DNA of 64,000 nucleotides from Arthrobacter sp. OVS8. Its GTDB lineage: Bacteria > Actinomycetota > Actinomycetes > Actinomycetales > Micrococcaceae. Location of the stretch: contig CP116670.1 of the NCBI GenBank assembly GCA_028370155.1, positions 3,596,001 to 3,660,000 of the forward strand, read 5' to 3'. The notes beneath the pieces are model-generated. The model saw nothing but the letters and a program-made list of their open reading frames with translations. It made no database searches and had not been told where the DNA came from. Positions 40,476 through 50,622 of the stretch are shown here, in pieces; positions within the stretch are counted from its first letter, which is position 1; each line of letters begins with the position of its first letter. The position numbers were made by a program, and so were the translations under genes.

Positions 40476-41267
40476 CTATCGCTTCGTCCGCGCGGAGCGG
40501 CTTTCGAACTTCCGGGCCAAGAGGCTCAGCGGGATGGTGATCACCAGGTAGAAGGCACCGGCCACGAGCAGCGGCGTGAGGCCCGCGCCCAAGCTGGAGA
40601 TGCCGTCACGGCCGAACTTCGTCAGCTCGTACTGCGAGGCGGTGAGGCCCAGCACGTAGATGAGTGAGGAGTCCTTGGTCAGCAGGATGACTTCGTTGGT
40701 CAGCGGCGGCAGGACGATCCTGAACGCCTGCGGGATGACAATCGAGATCATGGCCCGCCACTGGGGCATGCCCAGCGAGCGGGCGGCCTCCATCTGGCCC
40801 TTGGGCACAGCCTGGAGTCCGGCGCGCAGGGTTTCGGCAATGTAGGCGGCCGCCACCATGCCCAGCGAGATCATGGCCACCACGGTCACGTTCCAGGAGA
40901 CGCCGAAGGCCAGGGGGACGCCGTAGCCGAAGGCGATGAAGACCAGCAGGGCCGGAATGCCGCGGAAGAACTCGATGTAGCCCGTGGCCAGCCAGCGGTA
41001 CAGCGGGAAGGAGGAGAGTTTCATCAGAGCCAGCAGCAGGCCGCCGGACAGGCCCACGATAAAGCCGAGGGCCGTGTAGATCAGGGTGTTCTTGAGGCCC
41101 ACAAGGATGATGTCCGGGAACATCGGGCCGATCTTGCCGAAGTTGAAGACGCTGGTGCTGATGGTCTCCCAGTCCGTGGCCAGGATCAGGGCAACCATCG
41201 CCACCACAAAGATTCCGGCTTGGACGTACAGGCTGACTCTGGCTCGTTGACGTGCGGTCATTGCCAT
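40476..41267 (-). CDS. Polar amino-acid ABC transporter, permease
   Basis: Intact, 263 residues with about five to six helices. The HisM/GlnP-type loop is present: [20 protein letters not shown], where EAA-G docks to the ATPase, preceded by [20 protein letters not shown]. The single permease implies a homodimer. One unit with the neighbours on both sides. Confidence 0.92.
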   Translation of the reverse strand: MAMTARQRARVSLYVQAGIFVVAMVALILATDWETISTSVFNFGKIGPMFPDIILVGLKNTLIYTALGFIVGLSGGLLLALMKLSSFPLYRWLATGYIEFFRGIPALLVFIAFGYGVPLAFGVSWNVTVVAMISLGMVAAAYIAETLRAGLQAVPKGQMEAARSLGMPQWRAMISIVIPQAFRIVLPPLTNEVILLTKDSSLIYVLGLTASQYELTKFGRDGISSLGAGLTPLLVAGAFYLVITIPLSLLARKFESRSARTKR

Positions 41268-41365
41268 GGTGTTCTCACATTCGTTTCGCGCACGTGAGGC
41301 CCCGTACGGACTGTTCTACAGCGGTACGGGGCCTCAACTGCGTAGGTCTCAGGCCGGGGTGCTGG

Positions 41366-42168
41366 CTACTTGGCGGCTTCGCCGAACCAAGTGGTCTCGA
41401 ACTTCTTCAAGGTGCCGTCATCGGTCAGGCGCTTGAGCGTGCTGTTGACCTGGGTGGCCATCGCGGTGTTGCCCTTTTTGATGGAGATGCCCAGCTTCTC
41501 GCCCGTGGTGTAGTTCTCCACGCGCTTGAACTTGGCGTCGTCCTTGATGGCGTAGGCGAGCACGGACTGGTTGCCCAGGGCGGCGTCAATGGTGCCGGCC
41601 TGCAGGGCTTGGATCAGGAGGCCGGAATCCTCGAACTGCTGGGCGTCGAGGCCCTTCTCGGCGGCGAACTTGGCGCCGGTGGTCGCCTGCTGGACGCCCA
41701 CCTTCTTGCCCTTGGCGCTCTCCAGGTCCGTGATCCCGGAAGCCTCGCTGGCCACGAGGGTCAGGTCGTCGTCCATGTACGGGTCGGAGAAGTCCATGAC
41801 CGACTTGCGGGTGTCCGTGATCGAGACGGAGGAAATGGAGAGGTCGCACTGGGTCAGGGCGGTGCCGGTCTCGATGGCCTCGAAGGAGCTGTCCACAACG
41901 TTGAGTTCGGCCTTCATGTCCTTGGCCACCTCGGCGGCGATGTCCATGTCGAAGCCGACGATCTTGCCGTCCTTCTGGAATTCGAACGGCTCGTAGGGAA
42001 CGTCCGAGCAAACGGTCAGCTTGCCGGCGTTGATGAGCTGCACGCCGCCCTCGGAGGTGGCTGCGGGGTGGAACTGCCACCACAGGCCGTGAGCGTGAGA
42101 GCGCCGGCGGCGAGAATTGCGGCTGCCTTAGCGGCCAACTTTGCCGAGGCGAGGGACTTGAGCTGCAT
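41366..42168 (-). CDS. Polar amino-acid ABC transporter, substrate-binding lipoprotein (one apparent frameshift)
   Basis: About 268 residues after one base is restored near 42065. The signal reads AAAILAAGALTLTACGG with the lipobox LTAC, so Cys is lipidated and anchors the protein outside. The SBP3 domain begins KLTVCSDVPYEPFEFQ, continues IVGFDMDIAAEVAKDM and SISSVSITDTRKSVMDFSDP, and ends DDGTLKKFETTWFG. Family 3 binding proteins take glutamine, glutamate, histidine or cystine; the exact ligand is not visible. Confidence 0.9.
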
Positions 42169-42341
42169 GGTTTCTTCCCTTTTGTTGCAGGTTATTGCAG
42201 GAGCAGGCGTGACTTAATCGGCTTATAGTGTATCGCCGAATACGAGATGTGCATCACAGGAAACTTAGTTTCACCATTGGATAACTATTGTCGAGACTAG
42301 CGCAAGGTGAAACGGCCGGAACTTGTCTCCTATCCCGGACT

Positions 42342-43824
42342 CTAGCTGTTGATGCCGAGGGACTCCAGCATCGGACGGAACTTCGCCCACGTCTCCGCGA
42401 GCTCAGCTTCCGGGACGGAGCCCTCGACGACGCCGCAGCCGGCATAGAGCCGCACCGTCGTCGGGGACTCGATGACGGCGCCGCGCAGCGCGATGCCCCA
42501 TTCCCCGTTGCCGGCCGCGTCGAGCCAGCCGACCGGTCCGGCGTAGGGTCCGCGGTCCAGGTGCTCCAGTTTGCGGATCAGGGCGCCGGCCACGGTGGTC
42601 GGTGTGCCGCAGACCGCCGCCGTGGGATGCAGGGCGTTGATCAGGGCGAGGCACGTGGGGACGTGGCCCTCCACCTCGGTCAGCTCGGCCTTCACGTCCG
42701 AGGCGAGGTGCCAGACGTTGGGCAGTTCCAGGATGAAGGGTTCGCTGTGCGCGTTCATCGCCTCCGAGAACGGCGCCAGCTGGGTGGTCAGGGACTGGAT
42801 GGCGATGTCATGTTCGTGCCGCTGCTTTTCGGACCCCGCCAGCACCCGCTCCGCGAACTCCAGCGGCGAGCCGGCCATGCCGTCGGCGTCGCGGCGGTCC
42901 AGCGTGCCGGCCAGAACGCGGGCCTGCGCCGTGCGGCCCTCCACCTGGATCAGCATTTCCGGCGTGGCGCCCACCAGTCCGTCGACGCCGTAGGTCCAGC
43001 ATTCGCGGTACCGCGCGGACAGCTCGCGCAGCACCTGCGCGGCGTTCACGCCGGCGGGCAGGGTCGCCACGATGTCCCGCGCCAGCACCAGTTTCTCCAG
43101 CGCCCCGGCCCGGATCTCCTCGACCCCGGACGCGACGGCGGCCATCCAGTCGTCCTCGCTCAGTGATCCGGTGTGCAGCGTTGCCCCGGCAGCCAGCAGC
43201 AGGGGGCGGACGACGGCGCGGCCCGTCTGGACGGTTGTCGTGCCGGCTGCACTGCCGGCTGCGCTGAAAGCGGGGCCGTTCCCGGCCGGGCCGGCGCCCG
43301 CCCCGGAGCTGTCAACCAGGGTGCCGGGCGCCATGGCACCGCCGCCCCCGGCAGTGGCCCCAACCCCGACACCGGTACCGGCGCCATCAATCCAGCGGTC
43401 CAGTGCGGCGCGCGCGCGGCTTCGGTGAGTTCGACGTCGTCGAACGTCAACTGCGTGAGCCAGGCCTTCCCGTCACGCAGTCCCACGACGATTTCGGGGA
43501 CGATCAGCCGCGACTCGTGGGCGGAGGCTTTGGAGAAGGCGAAGGAACCGAACGCGACCGGGCCGGTGCCGGGCCGTTCCACGGCGTCCTCAATCTCGGC
43601 CTCAAGGACCAGATGCCGCCACCAGATGTCCGCCTCGAGGAAACGCTCGGGTCCCGTGGCGGTAAACCGGGCCACTTCGCCGAAGCCGACCAGGCCGGCC
43701 TCGCGGCGGGTCCAGCACAGCAGATCGTCACGGACCAGAAACGACGGCAGCCCCCGGGGAATGATTCTGCATCGAGGGGCACTGTAAGTGTTCTGATAAT
43801 TCTGGTACGGAACGCGCTGGTCAT
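42342..43824 (-). CDS. menF: Isochorismate synthase MenF (two apparent frameshifts)
   Basis: Converts chorismate to isochorismate for menaquinone. Chorismate-binding domain motifs: ALEKLVLARDIVATLPAG, YRECWTYGVDGLVGATPEML, LAGTLDRRDADGMAG, HEHDIAIQSLT, NVWHLASDVKAEL, LHPTAAVCGTPT, and RLYAGCGVVEGSVPEAEL. Losses near 43755 and 43425. With the first base restored the start is MTSAFRTRIIRTLTVPLDAE at 43824. Divergent from menG, about 87 bases apart, so both men genes may share a control region. Confidence 0.9.
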
Positions 43825-43911
43825 AGTGAGACAACACTACTCCCGCCCCCACCGGACTCCCTGCTCAGGGCGTGGTTCGTGGGTGTGCCGAACATTTGAG
43901 ACAATGTCAGG

Positions 43912-44700
43912 GTGAACCGAGCATCCTTGGATAAGCGTCCGGACGAAGTAGCCACGATGTTTGACGACGTCGCCCCCAAATACGACGTCGTCAACGATGT
44001 CCTGTCGATGGGGCAGACACGGCGTTGGCGCAAGGTCGTGGTCGAAGCCATGGATGTGAAGGCGGGCCAGCGGGTCCTTGACCTCGCCGCCGGAACGGGC
44101 ACCTCCAGCGAACCGTATGCCGACGCCGGCATCGACGTGATCGCCTGCGACTTCTCGCTCGGTATGCTCAAAGTCGGCAAGCGGCGACGCCCCGACATCG
44201 ACTTCATCGCCGGTGACGCCACCCGCCTGCCGTTCGCGGACAACACCTTTGATGCCAGCACCATCTCCTTCGGGCTGCGCAACGTCAACGAGCCGAAGAA
44301 GGCCCTCGCCGAGATGCTGCGGGTCACCAAGCCGGGCGGCAAACTGGTCATCGCCGAGTTCTCCCAGCCCGTGGTGCCGCTGTGGCGCACCATGTATACC
44401 GAATACCTCATGCGCGCGCTGCCCGCGATCGCCGTCAAGGTATCCTCCAACCCGGATGCCTACGTGTACCTCGCCGAGTCCATCCGCGCCTGGCCGGACC
44501 AGGACCACCTCGCTGCCTGGCTGCAGGAAGCCGGCTGGGACTCCGTCACGTACCGCAACCTCAGCGGCGGCATCGTCGCCGTGCACCGCGCCGTCAAGCC
44601 CGGCGCAGAGTCCGGCCCAGCCGCGGGAGCGAAGGCACTGGCAGCCCACACCGGACCGGTGGCGAAGTTGCGCCGCAACATCACCCGGCCCGCGCGTTAG
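43912..44700 (+). CDS. menG: Demethylmenaquinone methyltransferase
   Basis: Intact, 262 residues. Final methylation of menaquinone. UbiE/MenG features: [40 protein letters not shown] (SAM motif), [39 protein letters not shown] and [14 protein letters not shown]-terminal tail of about 20 residues, rich in Ala and Lys, is extra. GTG at 43912. The reductase gene begins 12 bases after the stop. Confidence 0.93.
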   Translation: MNRASLDKRPDEVATMFDDVAPKYDVVNDVLSMGQTRRWRKVVVEAMDVKAGQRVLDLAAGTGTSSEPYADAGIDVIACDFSLGMLKVGKRRRPDIDFIAGDATRLPFADNTFDASTISFGLRNVNEPKKALAEMLRVTKPGGKLVIAEFSQPVVPLWRTMYTEYLMRALPAIAVKVSSNPDAYVYLAESIRAWPDQDHLAAWLQEAGWDSVTYRNLSGGIVAVHRAVKPGAESGPAAGAKALAAHTGPVAKLRRNITRPAR

Positions 44701-44712
44701 TCCACCGACGCC

Positions 44713-46090
44713 GTGAAAGTACTGATCGTCGGAGCCGGTCCGGCCGGGTCCACTGCCGCCTACTACCTGGCCAACGCAGGCATCGACGTCACGGTGCTGG
44801 AAAAGACCAGCTTCCCGCGCGAAAAGGTCTGCGGCGACGGGCTGACCCCCGCGCCGTCCGGGAGATCCAGAAACTTGGACTGCCGCACCCCGAAACCGAG
44901 GGCTGGCGCCGCAACAAGGGCCTGCGCCTGCTGGCGGCGGCCGCAGTATCGAGCTGCCCTGGCCCGAGGTCTCCGACTTCCCGCAGTACGGACTGATCCG
45001 GACCCGGCTCGGTTTCGATGAGGAACTGGCCGGGCACGCCCGGTCCGCGGGCGCCGTCGTGCTGGAACGGCACAGCGTCACCGAGGCGCTGCACGCCGAC
45101 GACGGCCGGGTGACGGGCGTCCGCGCCGCCTTGCTGGACGAGTCCGGCCGCAAGACCGGAGGAACCCGGGACTTTGCCGCCGACGTCGTGCTCGCCGCGG
45201 ACGGAAACTCGACCCGCACCGCCGTCTCGCTGGGGATCCGGAAGCGCGATGACCGGCCGCTCGGCGTCGCCGTCCGCACCTATTTCACCAGCCCGCGGCA
45301 CGACGACGACTGGATGGAAGGCTGGCTGGAGCTTCCCGGCCGCGACGGCAAGCTGCTGCCCGGCTACGGCTGGGTGTTCGGCGTCGGCGACGGCACCTCC
45401 AATGTGGGCCTCGGCATTCTGAACTCCTCCAAGGAATTCGGCAAGCTCGACTACAAGCAGGTCCTGCGCGAATGGACCGCGGGCATGCCCTCCGAGTGGG
45501 GCTTCACCCCGGAGAACCAGGTCGGCGAGATCCGCGGCGCCGCGCTGCCCATGGGCTTCAACCGCACCCCGCACTATTCGCCGGGGCTGCTGCTGCTCGG
45601 CGACGCCGGCGGTATGGTCTCCCCGTTCAACGGCGAGGGCATCTCCTATGCCATGGAGTCCGCCCGTTTCGCCGCCGAATTCATCATCGACGGCGCCGCC
45701 CGCTCGGCGTCAGCCGGTTGGACCAGGACCGACGCCGATGCGCACCTCTCCCGGTACGCGGACTATGTGCGGGACCAGTGGGGTTCGCACTTCACCCTGG
45801 GCCGCGCGTTTGCCGCGCTGATCGGCAAGCCGGCCGTGATGAAACTGGCTCTCCGGACGGGCATGCCCATCCCAGTACTCATGCGGTTCGTGGTGCGGTT
45901 GCTGGCCAACCTGACCGACCCCGCGGCCAAGGGCTTCGAAGACCGTGTCATCCGGGTGCTGGAATCGTTGGTCCCGGCGACGTCCAACCAGGCACTGTCC
46001 AACGCGCCTGTGTCCAACCAGGCTGTATCCGACGCGGACGCGTCTTCGCACTCCGGCGCCAACTCCGCGGTTTCCGCGACAAAAAGTTAG
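44713..46090 (+). CDS. menJ: Geranylgeranyl/menaquinone reductase (two apparent frameshifts)
   Basis: Flavoprotein that saturates one isoprene of menaquinone. FAD motif VLIVGAGPAGSTAAYYLANA, then CGDGLTPRAVREIQKLGL after repair, VVLAADGNSTRTAVSLGI, LLLGDAGGMVSPFNGEGISY and a C-terminal helix region. Losses near 44858 and 44945. The last 40 residues are Ser/Ala/Asn-rich with loose repeats of SNQA. About 459 residues after repair. It sits between menG and the prenyl synthase, consistent with MenJ. Confidence 0.85.
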
Positions 46091-46099
46091 GGTTAACCC

Positions 46100-47198
46100 G
46101 TGACCAACTCCGCAGACCAAAGCTGGACGCACGCCGGACACGGCCTGCCGAGCTCTGAACCCGCCCTGAACACCACCGCCATCGCCACTGGCCTGCAGCT
46201 GCCGGCAGGCTTCGCGGCGATCGCGGGGATCCCGAACTGGGGCCCGCGATCACCACCAACCTGGCGCGGGTGGAGAAGAAGCTGCGCGAAGCCATTGCCA
46301 ACTCGGATCCGCTGGCTGACGCGACGTCGCGCCACCTCGTGGAGGCCGGCGGCAAGCGCATTCGTCCTCTCTTGACACTGCTCTGCGCCCACCTGGGCGA
46401 CGCCTCGCTGCCCGCCGTGGTGCAGGCCGCCGTCGTCGTCGAACTGACGCACCTGGCGACGCTCTATCACGACGACGTGATGGACTCCGCGCCGTTCCGC
46501 CGGGGCGCCCCACGGCGCACGAGGTCTGGGGGAACTCCGTCGCCGTCCTGACCGGCGACCTGATCTTTGCCCGGGCCTCCATCCTGGTTTCGGAACTCGG
46601 TTCCCGTGCGCTCGGCATCCAGGCCCGCACCTTTGAGCGGCTGTGCCTGGGCCAGCTGCACGAAACCGTGGGCCCGCGCCCCGACGAGGACCCGGTGGAG
46701 CACTACCTGTCCGTCATCGCCGACAAGACCGGTTCGCTCGTCGCAGCGTCCGGACAGCTCGGCGCGATCTTCTCCGGCGCCGATGAAGCATACGAGCCGA
46801 TGCTGGTCGAGTACGGCGAAAAGGTGGGCGTCGCCTTCCAGCTTGCCGACGACGTCATCGACGTCACCGGCGTCAAGGTCAAGTCCGGCAAGTCCCCGGG
46901 CACCGACCTCCGCGAGGGCGTGCCGACACTGCCCGTGCTGCTACTGCGCAAGAGGGCCGACGACGGCGACGCGTCCGCCGTCGAACTCCTGAAGCTGATC
47001 GACGGCGACCTCAGCTCCGACGAGGCCCTTGCTGCCGCCGTCGCCGGTCTCCGCGAGCACCCCGTAACGGCGGAGTCCTGGGTGGTGGCACGTGCCTGGG
47101 CCAATGAGGCGATTGCCGCCCTCGCGCCGCTGCCCGAGGGTGTGGTGAAGGACTCGCTGACCAACTTCGCGCTGGCCGTGGTGGACCGCGCCAGCTGA
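46100..47198 (+). CDS. Polyprenyl diphosphate synthase for the menaquinone side chain (two apparent frameshifts)
   Basis: Makes the long isoprenoid tail. Trans-prenyltransferase motifs: EAGGKRIRPLLTLLCAHLG, the first Asp-rich LYHDDVMDSAPFRRG, LFARASILVSELG-like segment (seen as IFARASILVSELGS), GQLHE, and the second Asp-rich FQLADDVIDVTG. Losses near 46230 and 46510. N-terminal region of about 40 residues is variable. Repaired length about 367. Chain length cannot be judged. GTG at 46100, ten bases after menJ. Confidence 0.9.
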
Positions 47199-47249
47199 CT
47201 GCGCCCGCGGCGTCGGGTTCTTCGGCGCTGGGTTCTCCGGCTTAAGCGG

Positions 47250-47307
47250 AATGGCCCCGGTTCCTCACAACGTTTCGAGTCATCCGTTGTGCGGAACCGG
47301 GGCCATT
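47250..47307. terminator. Strong hairpin after the men operon
   Basis: AATGGCCCCGGTTCC (47250-47264) and GGAACCGGGGCCATT (47293-47307) are exact inverted repeats; the inner CACAACG/CGTTGTG extends the stem with one mismatch. TTCTCC follows. It lies 52 bases past the prenyl synthase stop. Confidence 0.75.
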
Positions 47308-47612
47308 TCTCCGTTCGCATCAGGTCCACCGGAGGCATTTGGTGAACCCATGAATGAGCATATGACAGAAATGTCACGCTGTCTAGCGCTTCTGTAAATT
47401 CGCTGTCACAGCTCCTTGGGGCGGTGCGGGCTGTCTGCTGATTGCTTGCCGGTGGCTTCGGCCGAGCGGGGGCACATTGCGGCCCCCATTGCGGGATGCC
47501 GGGGCTGGGTTGCGGCGTTTCCGTGTCGAAGGGCCCCTGGCCGCGGCAGGAGTTGTCCACATGGCACAGTCTGCGTGGGTACTACCGGCCGTTGCTGGGA
47601 CACATTGGGGGA

Positions 47613-48448
47613 ATGAACATCGCCACTTTCCTGGGTTCGCGGGGCGGACCGGTCAGCACGGCCGACCTAAGGCGGGCCGGATTCACTCGGTATCGGATTG
47701 GCCTGGCCGTGGCGGACGGCACCATCGTGAGGATCCGCCGCGGACACTATGCGTTGCCCCGCGAAGCCTCGGTCCTGCGGGTTGCCCGCGAGGCTGGAGG
47801 GCTATTGACCTGTGTCTCCGCTGCGCCGAGCTACGGCTTGTGGACGCTGGTCCCGGCCTCGAAGTTGCACCTCTGCGTCGGGCACCGGCCGACTCCGCCC
47901 GGCTCGGTCGCACATGGCCAGTGCCGGCATCCCCGGCACCCGTGGCTCCCTCTGGCCGGGCTGGCCGATACCCTGATCCACGCGCTGCGCTGCCTGCCGG
48001 AACTGGAGGCGCTCGTCATGATCCAGTGTGCTGTGGGCCGCGGCGACATCAGCTTGCCCTTCCTCCGCGGCAAACTCCCGGGCAACCGCAACGCCCGGGC
48101 CAGAACGGTGCTGGACCTGGTCATTCCCCGGGCCGACTCGCTGCTGGAAGTTCTCGCCAACACCGTCTTCCTCCGGGCGGGGCTGCACGTGCGCAGGCAT
48201 GTCCAGATCCCCGGGGTGGGGAGGTGGACTTCCTTGTTGAGGACTGCCTCATCGTGGAGACCGATGGTGAATCGCATCTGGAGCCGCGGCAGGCCAAGAA
48301 GGACCGGGGGCGGAACAACGCGAGCATGGTCGGAGGCTATTTGGTGCTCAGATTCGGCTATGACCTGGTCGTCTACCACCCCGAGCAGATGCTCGCACAG
48401 GTCCTCGCGGTGCTGGAGCAGCGGCGTCGGGGTGCGTTCAAGCCCTGA
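47613..48448 (+). CDS. AbiEi-like winged-helix plus DUF559 nuclease-fold protein (one apparent frameshift)
   Basis: About 279 residues after repair near 48225. The N-terminal part has the layout of AbiEi antitoxin winged helices (PVSTADLRRAGFTRYRIGLA, then VRIRRGHYALP). The C-terminus is a DUF559/VSR-like PD-(D/E)XK fold: EVDFLVEDCLIVETDGESHL and LRFGYDLVV. Such proteins are common singletons in actinobacteria with unproven DNA or RNA cleaving roles. The ATG at 47613 follows GGGGG. Confidence 0.75.
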
Positions 48449-48469
48449 AGCGCGGGCCGCATAGGCGGT

Positions 48470-48545
48470 CCGGGGCTACTTTGAGGCCTTAGCCGGTGAT
48501 TCCCGGGCCGGGCGGCGGCGTGTCCGTGTCAATGTGCCCCCGGAC
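48470..48545. repeat. Palindromic repeat, GGGGCACATTGAC family, reverse copy
   Basis: The right arm here reads GTCAATGTGCCCCCGG (48528-48543), preceded by GGCGTGTCCGT. The left side is CGGGGCTACTTTGAG. Reverse-complemented, it matches the elements at 60735 and 61717 including the spaced ACACGGACACGCC block. It sits between the DUF559 gene and the SUKH gene. Confidence 0.7.
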
Positions 48546-48588
48546 CGCCGATGGCCGAGCCCGCGGGAAGCGGAACCCGCCCTAGCCC

Positions 48589-49014
48589 CTAGTCCTCGTC
48601 GTCGTTGAACGCCCACTCGAACATGTCGAAGACGAACTCGGAGAAGGTCCCCTCTTCGCTCTTCCACTGGCCGCGGGCGTTGTTGCGGCGGTACACAATC
48701 GGGTCCGGAACGCTGAGGTCGCCGACCCGGAAACCCCACGTGAACTGTTCTTCCTCGTCCTCAAGGAACATGAGGAAGCCTTCGTCATCAACTTCGAGCT
48801 CTTCGGGGTCCCAGAAGTAGTGGTACGCCTCCATGATGTCCTCGCAGCCGCCCACCGCGAGGTAGAACTCCCGCAATACCATCGGCACCTGGAACTGGTG
48901 CTCGGCGAGGGCCGCATCCAGCTCGTCAGCCGGGAGGCCATCCTCTTCCTGCCATTCGTCTTCGAGATACTTCGGAACAAGCGCGCGGAACTTCTCGAGG
49001 AACATGTCAGTCAT
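48589..49014 (-). CDS. SMI1/KNR4 (SUKH)-like protein
   Basis: Intact, 141 residues, acidic. Features: LPADELDAALAEHQFQVPMV, LREFYLAVGG and DEGFLMFLEDEEEQFTWGF, giving the SUKH fold pattern of a helix, PxxLREFY and hydrophobic strands. SUKH proteins often act as immunity factors against toxins, though many are housekeeping scaffolds. No toxin gene is adjacent. Convergent with the DUF559 gene. Confidence 0.7.
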   Translation of the reverse strand: MTDMFLEKFRALVPKYLEDEWQEEDGLPADELDAALAEHQFQVPMVLREFYLAVGGCEDIMEAYHYFWDPEELEVDDEGFLMFLEDEEEQFTWGFRVGDLSVPDPIVYRRNNARGQWKSEEGTFSEFVFDMFEWAFNDDED

Positions 49015-49028
49015 GGTTCTTATCCTAG

Positions 49029-49698
49029 CTAATCCTTAGCCCCGCCATCCCCAGTATCCAGGCCCAGCCGGTGCCAGCCGCGGACGGCCAGCGGAACGTA
49101 CCATTTGCGCCGCCAGGCCGTGACCCGGAAGGCGAAAACGATGGCGGCCACGGCGCCCGCGGTGACCGCATTGAAGGTGCCGGTGACGGACAGCACCACG
49201 GTCAGGGCAGCCCCGGCGAACGCCGGCAGGGCGTAGAGATCCTTGGGGTCGAACAGCTGCGGCACCTCATTGGCGGTGATGTCGCGCAGCAGGCCGCCGC
49301 CCACCGCCGTCGTGACCCCGAGGAGTAGCGCCGCAATGGGATTCATGCCGGCCTCCAGCGCTTTGAGGGACCCGGTGATGCAAAACAGGGCCAGTCCGCC
49401 GGCGTCGAAAAGCACCAGCAGGGAGGTGAAGCGCTGGACGCTGGAGAACAGGAAGTACACCAGCACCGTGGCGAGCAGCGGGGAGCCAGATAGGCCGGGT
49501 TGATGAAGGCCGTGGGCGGACCCGCATTGATGACGATGTCGCGGATGACGCCGCCGCCCAGGCTGACCACCGAGGCAAGCAGCAGGGAGCCAATGATGTC
49601 GAATTGTTTCCGCGCCGCGAGGAGGAGCCTGACACCGCGAAGAAGAAGACGCCGGCGAGGTCCAGCCAGATCAGGACGGCGCTAAAGGAAAAAGTCAT
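49029..49698 (-). CDS. TRIC-family (UPF0126) cation channel-like membrane protein (two apparent frameshifts)
   Basis: About 223 residues after repair near 49610 and 49490. Two repeats of three helices each, with the paired motif GGVIRDIVINAGPPTAF in the first half and GGGLLRDITANEVPQLF in the second. Trimeric intracellular cation channels of this fold conduct K+ or Na+. Start ATG at 49698 (MTFSFSAVLIWLDLAGVFFF). Divergent from the chelatase gene 60 bases away. Confidence 0.8.
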
Positions 49699-49759
49699 GG
49701 AGCGTCCCGGTCGAATCTCGAGGGGCGGATGGGGCGGCTCCAAGGTTACGCTAACGGCT

Positions 49760-50490
49760 ATGAATAGCCCCATCTTGATCGCCTGCGCCCACGGCACCTC
49801 GAGCACAGAGGGTGCTGCCGAAGTCAACGCCCTGCGCGACGGGATCGCCGCGCTCCGGCCGGGACTGGACGTCCGCGAGGCCTACGTCGACGTCCAGGAA
49901 CCCGAGCTGCCGGCCGTCGTGGCGGGTCTCCCGGCGGGGAGACCGCCGTCGTCGTCCCGCTGCTGCTCAGCGTGGGGTACCACGTGAAGGTGGACATCGC
50001 GCGGGCCGTTAAGAGCCGGCCGGACACCCGCGCCGCCGCCCCGCTGGGGCCCGATCCGCGGCTTGCGGTCCTGCTGGACCAGCGGCTCCGGGAAGCCGGA
50101 GTGACCGACAACGACGCCGTGATCCTCGCCGCTGCCGGCTCCTCCGACCCCACCGCCGCGCAGAATGTCGAGGAACTCACGGAGCAGCTGCGCGCCCTGC
50201 GCTCCAACCGGATCGTGGCCGCCTACGGCGCCTCCGCGAAGCCGTCCGTGCCCGAGGCCGTGGCCATGCTCCGCGAGGAGGCAGCCGGCGGTGCCGGTGC
50301 GGGGAGTCGGCGGGGAGTGGATCTGGGCGGCCGGGTGGTCATTGCCGCCTACCTGCTGGCCCCGGGCTTCTTTCATGACCAGCTTGCCAAGGCCGGTGCG
50401 GACCTCGTTACGGCGGCCCTGCTGCCGTCGCCGGTGCTCGCCGAAATCGCGCTGGAACGCTACGACGCCGCCCTCGCGGCGGGCCGCTGA
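49760..50490 (+). CDS. CbiX/SirB-like sirohydrochlorin chelatase (one apparent frameshift)
   Basis: Inserts iron into sirohydrochlorin to make siroheme for sulfite reductase. About 244 residues after repair near 49943. Family motifs are ILIACAHGTSSTEGAAEVNA and LLLSVGYHVKVDIARAV, with HG and YHV His metal ligands, then AAAGSSDPTAAQ and AAYLLAPGFFHDQL in the second half. It sits 133 bases before sir; CysG downstream provides the precursor. The reaction by context is confident; whether it adds Fe or Co is inferred. Confidence 0.85.
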
Positions 50491-50565
50491 ACGGCACGGC
50501 ACCATGCACAGCAACCCCCGTCACTTCAAGGCTCGCCGACTCTTCGTGACGATTTGTTGCCCTAG

Positions 50566-50622
50566 GTGACCTCGCGTTTCTGACCCTTTGAGACGGCATT
50601 CCGGCCCGCCTACAGTCGATCC
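50566..50622 (+). promoter_or_regulatory. sir promoter with sulfur-operon box
   Basis: GTGACCTCGCGTTTCTGACC (50566-50585) is followed by -35 TTGAGA (50588-50593), 17 bases, then -10 TACAGT (50611-50616). Six bases after the -10 comes the sir ATG, so the mRNA is likely leaderless. The upstream box and spacing are shared with promoters at 57099 and 61895. Confidence 0.65.
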
